In this document: positions 10,623 to 20,471 of the stretch, piece after piece
How the letters are laid out: every line of letters begins with the position of its first letter
How positions within the stretch are numbered: the first letter of the stretch is position 1
Source of the DNA: Lingula anatina
Lineage: Eukaryota; Brachiopoda; Lingulata; Lingulida; Lingulidae
NCBI RefSeq assembly: GCF_001039355.2
Contig: NW_019775951.1
Span: forward strand, 1-24,462
Length of the DNA stretch: 24,462 nucleotides
Reading direction: 5' to 3'
The notes under the pieces: model-generated
Database searches by the model: none
Told to the model about the DNA's origin: nothing
What the model saw: the letters and a program-made list of their open reading frames with translations, nothing else
Program-made: the position numbers and the translations under genes

Positions 10623-10967
10623 CCTAAAAAAACAATGAACAAAAAAAAGGAGTCTCGAAACGGTAAGAAATAACAGAGGGAGTTTTTTTAGCCAGATACC
10701 CACATATATTTCTCTGGTTATTTCTGCTCTGTAGTGATTGTTCCGGCGAGAAATTTTGTACAACTTCAGGTACACCCTCACCCCATCCCCATCCCACCTG
10801 TCCACCTTCTGTAGAAAGCATGGTACTCTGTCACGCAGAGTCGGTCTGAGCTAGCGCGCACTAAGCTGGGAAGTCCCAGCTTGACTGAAAGCGCGACCTG
10901 ATACGCACGTGAGAACGTGCCTTTATTGCCCTTCCGGTTAGATGGTCGTGAAAGGTTTGCACGAGAT
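10623..10967 (-). other. Short minus-strand frame, probably intronic
   Basis: A 65-codon ATG frame (10821-10624) ends at a TAG that coincides with the acceptor AG of the candidate exon at 10622. Gly/Trp-rich at its start, it has no recognisable domain. If the acceptor is real this stretch is intron or an upstream alternative end. Confidence 0.15.
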
Positions 10968-11173
10968 TGACATGACATGATGCAACCCGCACTTCATTAA
11001 GATTCAAGACAGGTGTGATTTTAACACGGTAGAAATATGGAATAATTGTTTACATTTGTTTTTCCGATTCATGACATGACATAATCCTCACTTCATTAAG
11101 GTTTACGACAGGTGTGATTTTAATACGGTAGATATACATGGAGTATTTGTTTTCTTTTGCTCTTCTGATTTAT
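10968..11173 (+). repeat. Two-copy tandem repeat, 104-bp period
   Basis: Unit 1 starts TGACATGACATGA at 10968; unit 2 starts TGACATGACATAA at 11072. Shared blocks in order are CACTTCATTAAG, GACAGGTGTGATTTTAA, ACGGTAGA and a T-rich tail ending in GATT. Similarity is roughly 75-80% by eye, so the duplication is not recent. Confidence 0.85.
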
Positions 11174-11930
11174 CAACTTTCTCAGATATTTTGTTTATGT
11201 TTTACATTTAAATCATTCTAAGTAAGTTATATCTAACATACCTGTGTGTTAGTCCTTGCTGGGGATTGATGGGGGGGAGGGGGAGGGTGTAATACAGTTA
11301 TACATCGAAACCAGTCCAGGTATGTATTTATCAAGTTTCTAGATGTTGTTTTCTGAAATTTGTGTATCATATGTGGAAGTCCCAAGAGCATTCACAGATT
11401 TCAGCTCAGCTACTGACTTTTTGAGGCAAGCAGCACTTCAAGTACGCCTTTCCTTCTTAATTTATTCATATTTTACTTTTTTTGTTATAAATCATCTATT
11501 TTTATTGCTCATTGGTTTTGAAGTAGCAAATTGTCGCCTTACACCAGTGTAGGGGTCTTTGCTCACATTTCGCACCGATGTATAAAAAACGAAAGTCCAT
11601 GTAACAGAGAGTCCGCCTTCCATTAAATCTGCGCAGGTTAGGGTAAGCGATACGCTAGTGGGTCAAAAAATAGGATGGGGCTTTTCTGCACAAATCAATG
11701 GGAATATGGGAATCGGACCCTGTTTCACGGAACACACGGATGTTACCGGGTTATACGTTAGCAGGGATAAAAGCCCATACAATCACATTAATTCAGAATA
11801 TAAAATTCCAAGTAAGACGCCCAATGATTTTTATGTTTTGTTTTGTTGGTGAAAAATGTTATGAACACATAGTTCGAAATCCATTTCTTCCGTTATGCTG
11901 TTCCTTCTCACCCAAAAAAATCGAGTCGAG
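11174..11930. other. No supported gene
   Basis: G-rich strings near 11270-11287 and short plus-strand frames only. Confidence 0.65.
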
Positions 11931-12001
11931 AAACAATTGGTTTACGTAAAACTATTCCCGAGTAATCAAAAACGTGTAACGAGGATGTAAGAAAATCGAA
12001 T
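11931..12001 (+). repeat. Old dispersed repeat, copy 1 (partner 12428-12490)
   Basis: Shared order of blocks with 12428-12490: AAACARTTGGYTTACGTAAAA, ATCARAAACGTGT, AGGAT, AAAATCGAAT. The copies are diverged and differ by small indels, in direct orientation about 0.5 kb apart. Confidence 0.65.
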
Positions 12002-12081
12002 GTTGAAGCAATCGGTTCGCGAACATGTAAAAGGTTTTACTAGAAATCAAAATGTGCCTCTAGGATACTTGTATAATGAAA

Positions 12082-12101
12082 TTAAAGGGATAATAACTCT
12101 T
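12082..12101 (+). repeat. Left arm of a 20-bp perfect inverted repeat
   Basis: TTAAAGGGATAATAACTCTT. The exact reverse complement lies at 12402-12421, giving a 340-bp interval bounded by perfect 20-bp arms. No further arm extension is visible, and no target duplication was found. Confidence 0.8.
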
Positions 12102-12257
12102 CGCATGAGATCTATATTTCACAATAAAAACATTGTGAACAACTCACAGAAATATAATATATTCTGTTTTACCATAAAAACGTCAGTAATAGCTATTACT
12201 CTGATATCTGAGCTTGTCTTCTGAGCACGTGACCTTCCTTGATGGCTATACTCTGTT

Positions 12258-12396
12258 ATAATCTCTTAAGAGATTTTAACAAAAAACCAAACTTTTTAGA
12301 AAAAAACAGGGACTTGTTTTGAATGTAAAATTGGATTCATTAGCCATTGGTAAGTACGGAAAAATTGTTGTTTACTCCAGGAAAATTCATTTTTTG
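12258..12396 (+). repeat. Diverged dispersed repeat, copy 1 (partner 15256-15388)
   Basis: It starts at a 16-bp perfect palindrome AATCTCTTAAGAGATT (12260-12275). It shares with 15256-15388 the blocks TTAAGAGATT, GGATTCATTA, CCATTGGTAAGTA, AAAATTG and GGAAAAT, in the same order and spacing. Family unknown. Confidence 0.65.
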
Positions 12397-12401
12397 TCCA
12401 A

Positions 12402-12421
12402 AAGAGTTATTATCCCTTTAA
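12402..12421 (-). repeat. Right arm of the 20-bp perfect inverted repeat
   Basis: AAGAGTTATTATCCCTTTAA, the exact reverse complement of 12082-12101. Confidence 0.8.
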
Positions 12422-12427
12422 GTGTTA

Positions 12428-12490
12428 AAACAGTTGGCTTACGTAAAAATTTTATCAGAAACGTGTCGCAAGGATTAAACAAAATCGAAT
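12428..12490 (+). repeat. Old dispersed repeat, copy 2
   Basis: Direct-orientation partner of 11931-12001. A 111-codon plus-strand frame (12319-12654) crosses this and neighbouring repeats. I regard that frame as fortuitous. Confidence 0.65.
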
Positions 12491-12651
12491 TTCAGAAACA
12501 ACTGCTTCACTTGCTTTTTTTTTTGTTTTGTTTTCTGGGATATCAAAAACAAGACACGAGAAATAACAAAATTTTCAAATATTTAATATTTAATGGAGTC
12601 TATTTAATAGAGTTTTTAAAATTAATCTTCACTGAAAAAGTCAACATTTGT

Positions 12652-12665
12652 TAATTTGCAAATTA
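12652..12665. repeat. Perfect palindrome TAATTTGCAAATTA
   Basis: A 14-bp palindrome containing ATTTGCAAAT, similar to POU-domain octamer sites. It may be chance in AT-rich DNA. Confidence 0.5.
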
Positions 12666-12832
12666 CATTTGTAAATTAATTCATCAATCATCATTTTTGT
12701 ATTGCAACTCTTTGAACTACACAACAATTCCTAAATGCGACACATCAACAACGCGCTTTTACCTCATTCATCGTAATCAATAATCTAGCCATTAAACCAC
12801 TCGTTCAAACTCCAACGCTGCTGTCACTATTA

Positions 12833-13047
12833 CACCCCATTTCCATAGATTAGATCGACCTACTTTAGATCGACCTAACTCCCTGGGGGTTCACGCTAAA
12901 TAGCTGTCAGCCGGGCGGACACGAAAGTTAATTACCCCCTTAAAGCTTGTAGTAGGCGGGACGGACATTTAAGTCGGATTATCTGAAAGTAATCTAGTGA
13001 GACTCCCTGCGGGGATAGATCGATCTAAAATCTATGGGAATAGAGCC
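12833..13047 (+). mobile_element. TTA-flanked MITE, family A copy 1 (PIF/Harbinger-like)
   Basis: A 215-bp element flanked by TTA on both sides (12830-12832, 13048-13050). The ends are inverted: CATAGATT..AGATCGACC at the left and AGATCGATCTAAAATCTATG at the right. It has no coding capacity, so any movement would need a transposase elsewhere. The interior is very similar to 19774-19981. A TTA/TWA target duplication with a terminus like GGGCGCATTCC is typical of PIF/Harbinger MITEs; the class assignment is inference. Confidence 0.8.
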
Positions 13048-13050
13048 TTA

Positions 13051-14496
<1,446 letters not shown>

Positions 14497-14753
14497 GGAA
14501 GANTATGGAGCATTATTTTATATTCATCATCCAATGACCGTCTTTGTTGTGACGTCACTTTGCGGGAGTCGTCTCCCCAGCTGACAACCGTCACACCGCA
14601 AACGAGTGATACACACTGTGTTGAACCGCGTTAGCATTCTGACTATTTAAGAAGAAAATTCTGTTATTGAAGAAGAGCAATATGCCATCAACTGTACGTA
14701 TTGTGGATGTGTATTTGGTTGACAATAAAAAAATCAAGAGATGATCTATGGAT

Positions 14754-14757
<4 letters not shown>
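14497..14757. other. Unique spacer between two arrays
   Basis: No gene. It contains a perfect CRE palindrome TGACGTCA at 14550-14557. Confidence 0.7.
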
Positions 14758-14784
<27 letters not shown>

Positions 14785-14823
14785 TGGTGGGGTGTGTGTG
14801 TGAGTGTGTGTGCGTGTGTGTGA

Positions 14824-14868
<45 letters not shown>

Positions 14869-14897
14869 GAGAGGTGTGTGTGTGTGTGTGTGTGTGC

Positions 14898-14929
<32 letters not shown>

Positions 14930-14936
14930 AAGAGAG
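14758..14936 (+). repeat. Five-block (AG)(TG)(AG)(GT)(AG) microsatellite array 2
   Basis: It has the same block order and strand as the array 260 bp to its left: AG, interrupted TG, AG, GT and AG. Small interruptions (GGTGGGG, GGGAGAGGAGAGG) separate the blocks. Confidence 0.97.
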
Positions 14937-15255
14937 CACAATCTTATTAAGTTATAATACTACTGTTCCCAGATGCTACCGGTAATACATCAAAGCCTTT
15001 TTATTTCTGACTGAAATTGTGTGGAGAGGCAGAGAGTGGGCCGTCTGTTAACCGTACGAGTTAGCTGAAATGCTAGAGATCAACGTTTACTCCATTACCC
15101 GCAGAAACAAAATTTTCAACTTAAAATAGCCATTCTTTTGATGTGTGTTTATGCATGATTATTTGGTCATGGCTCTTCCATTCAGAGTTTTTATTTTGTC
15201 ATAATAGATCATACATAACAGGCAAAATCAATATCTTAAAAAAGGGGAAATAAGT
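14937..15255. other. No gene seen
   Basis: AT-rich, without notable frames. Confidence 0.7.
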
Positions 15256-15388
15256 GATCTGTTAAGAGATTATTCCAAAAAAAAAATCCTTTTTAAATGA
15301 CTGGCTTTAAAAGTTGGAACGGATTCATTAACCATTGGTAAGTACATGTACGATAAAATTGTCGTTTGCCTCTGGAAAATCCTTTTTT
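15256..15388 (+). repeat. Diverged dispersed repeat, copy 2 (partner 12258-12396)
   Basis: It aligns in direct orientation with 12258-12396 over most of its length, with a 4-7 base insertion after GGTAAGTA. The right end is followed by a G7 run. Confidence 0.65.
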
Positions 15389-15857
15389 GGGGGGGCCACA
15401 ATAAACAATTATTAATCTTTTAAAAGTGTAGGTCATCAGCAACAGTTCCCACACAGCTCATAACCTTTTTAGATCTTTACCAAGCTTTAAGTTATTTAAA
15501 AGGGGAGTAAACGATTCCTTAATCTAGTTCTTTACCCATCAGCTGTGTGTTTCTAAACACAAAATCTTAAGTTTCTAACCCTTACTACTTTTTATGAGCT
15601 TATAACACAACAACGCTTTTACAGGATAACGGGTTTCCAATATTATATACTTAACAATTCATTGCCTAAGTAAATTTTCATCTATCTTATCTTGGAGTGT
15701 GTGAAAAAAAAACAGAGGTGAATATTAAACTTTTTTTTCTCGCATAAAAAACTTCCCTGCTTTTCAACTTATTAAAAGTTAAAATTATATCTATTCTTAT
15801 CAAGTAATAAGCGAGGCCCCCTATCAGGATCTTGAGAAAAATCGCAGATAAATTTCT
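15389..15857. other. No gene seen
   Basis: AT-rich. The only frame (minus, 15890-15687) is a short Ile/Leu/Phe-rich shadow partly inside the duplicated block at 15858. Confidence 0.65.
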
Positions 15858-16114
15858 GAACAATTCTGAGCGCATATCTATGAAGTCCACAGATAATGTC
15901 TTTGCTCAGAAATGACGTCAGCACCCAGTTGGTATCAGGCGGAGAGTCAATAACCGGAGTGAAATCCTAAGAGCTTACTTTAGATNGAACAATTCTGAGC
16001 GCATATCTATGAAGTCCACAGATAATGTCTTTGCTCAGAAATGACGTCAGCACCCAGTTGGTATCAGGCGGAGAGTCAATAACCGGAGTGAAATCCTAAG
16101 AGCTTACTTTAGAT
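15858..16114 (+). repeat. Perfect 128-bp tandem duplication around a single N; probable assembly artefact
   Basis: 15858-15985 and 15987-16114 are identical, and the single base between them is N (15986). Two overlapping contig ends joined without collapsing the overlap would give exactly this. The unit carries a CRE palindrome (15913-15920, repeated at 16042-16049), so any count of that motif here is inflated. Confidence 0.9.
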
Positions 16115-16261
16115 AGAAAAGCAATTTCCAATGTATTTGTTCTCTTTTTTGGCCGAGTACTGTACGCATTTATAGTTGTGTCCCGAGATGGACAAGTATT
16201 GTAATGACCAGATGGTGTGACTTTACAGTGAGGGTTTCCACAAAAAGGCTATTTAACACTC

Positions 16262-16263
<2 letters not shown>

Positions 16264-16302
<39 letters not shown>
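16264..16302. repeat. (CT)n microsatellite
   Basis: About 39 bp of CT, followed by a short CA/CG-containing run. Confidence 0.97.
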
Positions 16303-16304
<2 letters not shown>

Positions 16305-17190
16305 ACGCACACGCACACAAATAAATACTCTCTCCATCACTCTCCTTTTCCTTTTATTATTTACTTTTTTTACTTTTTAAACAATTAACTGTCGAACTGG
16401 TCATAATCAACGGCTGCATACAAGCAGTATCGTATGATCAGAAAATAAAAATTGAGGTTAATCTGCGGAGAATTATTATTTGTATGAAACAAACATGCAC
16501 GAATAATACAAATATCCCGCTGAATGCGTCAGAATCTTATTTGAACGCATACACGCTGTTAAGTGGAGGTGAAATATCCCCAACAGAACACGAGTTGTGA
16601 AGATGGCAATTACATATTTCAAATGCGAATATTGTCACCTCGTATTGTCCAAAGAAAAGTATAAATACTGATTATAAAAAAATCGACAGGGGTGCCTATA
16701 CAATTCAATCTTATCAATAAACCTGTCTGTTTATTTATTCATTGATCTGTCTTATATGCTTATCTATTTTTCATTCATCTATTTATCTTTTTATCCTTTT
16801 ATTCATGCATTCACTTTTTCATTCAACAATGTCTATATTTATCCGCATTTCTATTTTGCATCGTGCTATTCATTAAGGAACCCATTCTGCACACTGAGCG
16901 CAAGGGAGGCCAAAAATAACGCTATCAATCACCCTTAACGACCCGAATTTCAGCGTCTCAGACTGGGCTATTTATATCCGGTCTCCCCGATCCGTATCGA
17001 CCTTGATTTATTAAATCCACACCGCCTCCGTTAGACCAGAATAAATCTCTACAAAGGGGAGTATGTGTGACTAGTTGTACTGTTGGGGAGGGCAGCTTGC
17101 GGACAAGCTAGGGCAGCATTTAAGATAATATAAGACCGATATTAAAAGTGATGATGCGTGTATGGCGTGATATGAGCGTGTGGTAACGCA
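16303..17190. other. No gene seen
   Basis: AT-rich. 16730-16850 is rich in TTTAT/CATT strings, giving a Phe/Tyr/His-rich shadow frame. Confidence 0.7.
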
Positions 17191-17237
17191 CGCGCGTGTG
17201 TGTGTGAGAGAGTGTCTGCACGTGTGTGTGTGTGTGT

Positions 17238-17270
<33 letters not shown>
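17191..17270 (+). repeat. (GT)n(GA)n compound microsatellite
   Basis: CGCGCGTGTG, (GA), TGTCTGCAC, (GT) and (GA) blocks. The minus-strand frame of 128 codons across this region owes its length to the repeat. Confidence 0.95.
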
Positions 17271-17889
17271 TGGTTTCTTGCATGATGCATCTTTGCCTGA
17301 GTGCATGTGCGCGGGTGCTATAAATACACTCACTTACATTCATTATACACTTCAAAACTCGTTTTGCCTTTGCATGTGCATGACGATAAAGGCATGCGAT
17401 CGCATGCACTATGTGAAAGGTAGAAATCGGAATGTTGGAACCTACTTGCAGACACACCCAACGCGTTCGCCCATTTCATATACGATTAATGTTACCACCG
17501 AACCTCTTCCACTTCATTCCTTAATATAGCCACTAATTGGTGCTCTTTATAAATTGCCCTGCTCCTTCCATCTTTCCACACCAAGAGATACTTAACAAAG
17601 TGGAACGCTTATAAGTCTCTTGACCTTTGGTTTAAATGCCATGATCGACAATTTCTCCCGTCTTTACTTTTAATTCGGCAAAAGAGGGGAAAGGATGTTA
17701 GACAATCTATAATTCCCGTATCATTGGGACGTTAAAGGAAAGACAACAGATGAACTGGATTTGTTGTTTTGACAGTTGCAGCAAGCACACGATGGCTAAA
17801 AAAATATGTGAAATTAATCAACGTCTATTTTATATGCTTGATATATGCTTGAAAATTAGATTTAACATTGATGTTCTATGAAATAAAAC
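17271..17889. other. No gene seen
   Basis: Moderate AT content with no recognisable features beyond short frames. Confidence 0.65.
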
Positions 17890-18162
17890 ATGTTCGGTCT
17901 TTTAAGGCAAGATAAGCAATGTCTGTCATCCCTTCAATTTGCAACAGGCCACACGAGTTTTATTCCTCGAAATCGAATCCTTTATTTAAGCGAAAATGAT
18001 TTGGTATGGTATGGGGGTCGTTATATTGGCTCAGAGTTTAATGGTGAATCAATGTCGGAATTTCTACCGAACCTTTGTCCAAAATTGGATCAACAGCACA
18101 GCTGTCTTGTCAACGTTGGATGCATCTCTGTTGAGCAACCGAAAATTCCAACCTATAGCTAG
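17890..18162 (+). CDS. Weak candidate ORF of 90 codons
   Basis: An ATG at 17890 opens a 90-codon frame ending in TAG. Its composition is balanced rather than repetitive: four Cys in the C-terminal half and at residue 17, a Trp-Tyr-Gly-Gly near the middle, and no hydrophobic segment or recognised domain. No clear donor or acceptor brackets it, and no upstream promoter element is obvious. In 24 kb a few frames of this length are expected by chance, so I keep it only because its composition is protein-like. If real it would be a small single-exon gene or an exon fragment. Confidence 0.13.
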   Translation: MFGLLRQDKQCLSSLQFATGHTSFIPRNRILYLSENDLVWYGGRYIGSEFNGESMSEFLPNLCPKLDQQHSCLVNVGCISVEQPKIPTYS

Positions 18163-18245
18163 AAGAAACGTTCGATCAAATATGCATTTCTCTTGGGCAA
18201 GTTCTAAAAAACAGCACCGCTGACTTTTGCCGCTCTCTTATGTTA

Positions 18246-18438
18246 GGGCACATTCACAACTTAAGTTGATCCACAGACTAACGGATCCAATATGGCCGAA
18301 TAAAACATGGCCGACCCACTTAAAGGCTTACCGCATAATTCCAGTGGGGAATCTATTCAATATCTATTAAGGGATGCGGCAAGCTTTCAAGTGGGTCGGC
18401 CATATTTGATCCGCGGACCAACTTGCTCTGAATGCGCC
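18246..18438 (+). mobile_element. Fold-back element (long terminal inverted repeats), family B
   Basis: A 193-bp element starting GGGCACATTCA and ending GAATGCGCC. The arms extend inward about 70-90 bp: AAGTTG..TCC, GGATC, AATATGGCCGA, CATGGCCGACCCACTT and GGCTT.CCGCAT all recur reverse-complemented on the right. The left arm has a small internal insertion that doubles ATGGCCGA. Flanks are TTA (left) and TAA (right). It is non-coding. Its GGGCGCATTC-like terminus matches the end of family A at 19981. Confidence 0.75.
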
Positions 18439-18441
18439 TAA

Positions 18442-18886
18442 GAAATCAAATCTAATTAAATAACCCGCAGGGTTAGTTATTAATATCGTACTTTATTTCT
18501 TTTCGGAAATCTAAATCCTAATCCTGGTTACATAGCGGGTTTTCCTGGCTTAAATGAATAGCGGCATTCTTTTTCTGAGAAATCATGACGGTAATGACAA
18601 CAAAAATAAATGCCTAAAAATGATTGTGAAAAGCTTGTCTGAAATCAATGCTTACATAATTCGCAGTAGCGTCTCGAATTATCGATTTTCCAATTTAAAA
18701 GTCATTTTAAGTAAATGCACATGGCATTTGCGTTAGTCATAAAATTTGTTTGATTAATTGGAGTATTTCTCATTATATAAAGTATTTTTTTAATATTTCG
18801 CACGTAATGACTGTGTCACATATGATATTTCGTAAATTATAATTACCTGACTGTTTCTTATACTTTTACCAGCATAGGTTATTGAC
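18442..18886. other. No gene seen
   Basis: AT-rich. One 60-codon plus-strand frame (18554-18736) has no support. Confidence 0.7.
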
Positions 18887-18915
18887 ATAGAAAACCACAA
18901 ATTGTGGTTTTCTAT
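18887..18915. repeat. 29-bp palindrome, 14-bp arms around a single A
   Basis: ATAGAAAACCACAA, A, TTGTGGTTTTCTAT: perfect arms with a one-base centre. It could form a cruciform or a stable RNA hairpin if transcribed. There is no surrounding element. Confidence 0.85.
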
Positions 18916-19008
18916 TTTTGTTTTCTTAGTATCAAATCGGGGTCATCAGACTTTTTGGTGTACAAAAATACATCCTGCATTATGAACCGGTGTGACAAGA
19001 AAGGTAGT

Positions 19009-19246
19009 CAGCTAGAAACTGTAGTCCGTTCCCCATTACTTCTCTCTCTCTCTTTCTCTCTCTCTTGATCCCCTTAAAAACCGTGACACCAGGATTTTGT
19101 TTTCATTTAAGACCGTGTCTTGATAAACCGTCTTACCTGAGATAGCCATGCAGACTCCAACTCCCACACGCTATTTCCAGAACTTCACTGAATTTTCTAA
19201 GTGGGTCGGACTACAGTTAGAAACTGTAGCCCGTTCCCCATTACTT
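19009..19246 (-). mobile_element. 172-bp retroposon-like insertion flanked by a 33-bp direct repeat
   Basis: Flanks 19009-19041 and 19214-19246 match at 31 of 33 bases. The insert (19042-19213) read on the minus strand is a 125-bp body (19196-19072) followed by GGGATCAA and a (GA)n tail. A body ending in a simple repeat next to a target duplication suggests a retroposed unit such as a SINE, although no clear pol III A/B boxes are visible. The same body, with the same kind of tail, recurs at 22929-23077. Confidence 0.65.
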
Positions 19247-19446
19247 AGTAGCGGTGACATTCGTCCCATATGCTAACCCCAATACTCTAAATACCCCTAA
19301 CCTGTACTGACCATATGGGGCCCGGACTTCCACTCCTGTCACACCGGCCAAGAAGTTGTAAACGGTACAACTTCTTGCACCGGCTATCGCCGAGCTGACC
19401 ACAGGTCGTCCACCCATGTACATCAGTGACTGACAAGCAGTAGTCT
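19241..19446 (-). CDS. Exon-like fragment ending in TAA, next to two insertions
   Basis: On the minus strand the frame runs from the edge of a MITE (19447) to TAA at 19241 and encodes about 67 residues of native-looking sequence. It is GC-rich, with two Cys (CQS; SCTV), small residues, and a C-terminal stretch with PYGQYRLG, VLGLAYG and a possible N-glycosylation site NVT. Upstream the frame continues to 19561 only through the MITE, which is not original coding sequence. The stop lies within the first copy of the 33-bp direct repeat, so the neighbouring element would sit in the 3' UTR. I do not recognise the family. It may be a last exon, a pseudogene fragment, or part of a larger transposon. 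Confidence 0.3.
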
Positions 19447-19612
19447 CAGGCCCGTAGCCATCAATTTCAAAGGACGGGGGGTATTTTTCTGAAAAAGTGG
19501 ACCTTTTATCATGAAACCTTCGTGTACCTGGATAAAAATTTACCAAGGGGGACCTTTTCACGGCAAATTGTGGAATTTTTCAAACCCCTGAACCCCCTTG
19601 GCTATGGGCCTG
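19447..19612. mobile_element. MITE with CAGGCCCRTAGCCA terminal inverted repeats
   Basis: A 166-bp element. The left end CAGGCCCGTAGCCA and the right end (reverse complement CAGGCCCATAGCCA) match at 13 of 14. The interior has GGACCTTTT twice and G-rich strings. From memory, CAGGCCCGTAGCCA-ended repeats are abundant in many aquatic invertebrates. It is non-coding and abuts the exon-like fragment at 19446. No clear target duplication. Confidence 0.75.
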
Positions 19613-19773
19613 CAGCCATAATTTGTCATTGTGTCTTCACTGTCTGTCCTACTTATTCTTCAACTGACAACCCCCCCCTCTCTATCTCGCGCATCGCCAT
19701 ATCCTAGAATTCAGATCAAATGCCTATGCAGAATCTATGAATTTCTACAGGATTACTGTTGATAATTATATTA

Positions 19774-19981
19774 GACCCCATTCCCAGAGATTAGATCCAA
19801 CTAGATCGACCTAACTCCCTGGGGGTTCACGCTAAATAGCTGTCAGCCGAGCGGGCACGAAAGTTAATTACCCCATTACAGCTTGTAGTAGGCGGGACGG
19901 ACAATTAAGCCGGATTATCTGACAGTAATCTAGTGAGACTCCCCATAGATAGATCGATCTAAAATCTATGGGAATGCGCCC
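19774..19981 (+). mobile_element. TTA-flanked MITE, family A copy 2
   Basis: A 208-bp copy of the element at 12833-13047, in the same orientation and with TTA on both sides (19771-19773, 19982-19984). Its ends are better preserved: the right terminus is GGGAATGCGCCC. It differs by a deletion of about 10 bp near the left end and scattered substitutions. Shared core blocks include CTAACTCCCTGGGGGTTCAC and AGTAATCTAGTGAGACTCCC. Confidence 0.85.
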
Positions 19982-20008
19982 TTAGTGTTTTATTATCCAC
20001 CCCCTACA

Positions 20009-20022
20009 CACACACACACACA
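20009..20022. repeat. Short (CA)n repeat
   Basis: About seven CA units just right of the MITE. Confidence 0.9.
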
Positions 20023-20194
20023 AACATTTTCGGTTTTGAAACAAGGACAATTTAGGTAGTCGATACAAAGTTATTACAGGATATTAGTTGCGGTTAAGGC
20101 GTAAAATACACAAAACCCAGCTACACTTTTAAAGAGGCTGTTAAGGTTTTGAAACCAAGCTTTTTTTTTTTCTTTTATGCTCTATGTCTTTAAA

Positions 20195-20418
20195 GGGGAT
20201 GGGAAATGACTTGTTTGGCGTGAATAAAGTGCATGAAATCGCATCACTAAAATATCTGTCACACTTCATAATATATAAATCTCTTTCAAACCTAGCTTTC
20301 ATTATTAGTTCAACTTCGGAACATGAGAACTCTTGAAGCACCATCTCTTTGTAATACTTTTCATTTCCTGACTCTCTTACCAGAGACACGCTGGGAAATG
20401 ACGTCATTTCCGCCCCCC
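20195..20418 (-). mobile_element. Inverted-repeat element containing an 88-codon minus-strand frame
   Basis: The left end GGGGATGGGAAATGAC (20195-20210) recurs in reverse complement at the right as GTCATTTCCGCCCC. The right end is also an 18-bp perfect palindrome, GGAAATGACGTCATTTCC (20394-20411), with a CRE core. A minus-strand frame starts at the ATG in that palindrome (20407) and stays open to about 20144, passing out of the left end. The translation is mixed and protein-like but unrecognised. I interpret the unit as a MITE-like repeat; the element boundaries and the meaning of the frame are uncertain. Confidence 0.45.
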
Positions 20419-20471
20419 CCCCCAAAAAAAAAAAAAAAAAAGAAAGAAAGAAAAAGAAAAGAAAAGAAAAA
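20412..20471. repeat. Poly-C / poly-A / (AAAG)n tract
   Basis: About ten C, then about 18 A, then A-rich AAAG-like units. It is directly adjacent to the palindromic element end. Confidence 0.95.

Noticed and set aside
12319-12654. 111-codon plus-strand frame
   Set aside because: It overlaps two diverged repeat families and one arm of an inverted repeat. The Phe/Leu/Ile/Lys-rich composition fits AT-rich non-coding DNA.
17071-17529. A 128-codon minus-strand frame and a 109-codon plus-strand frame
   Set aside because: Both cross the GT/GA microsatellite, which removes stop codons over about 80 bp. The rest has no protein-like or exon-border support.
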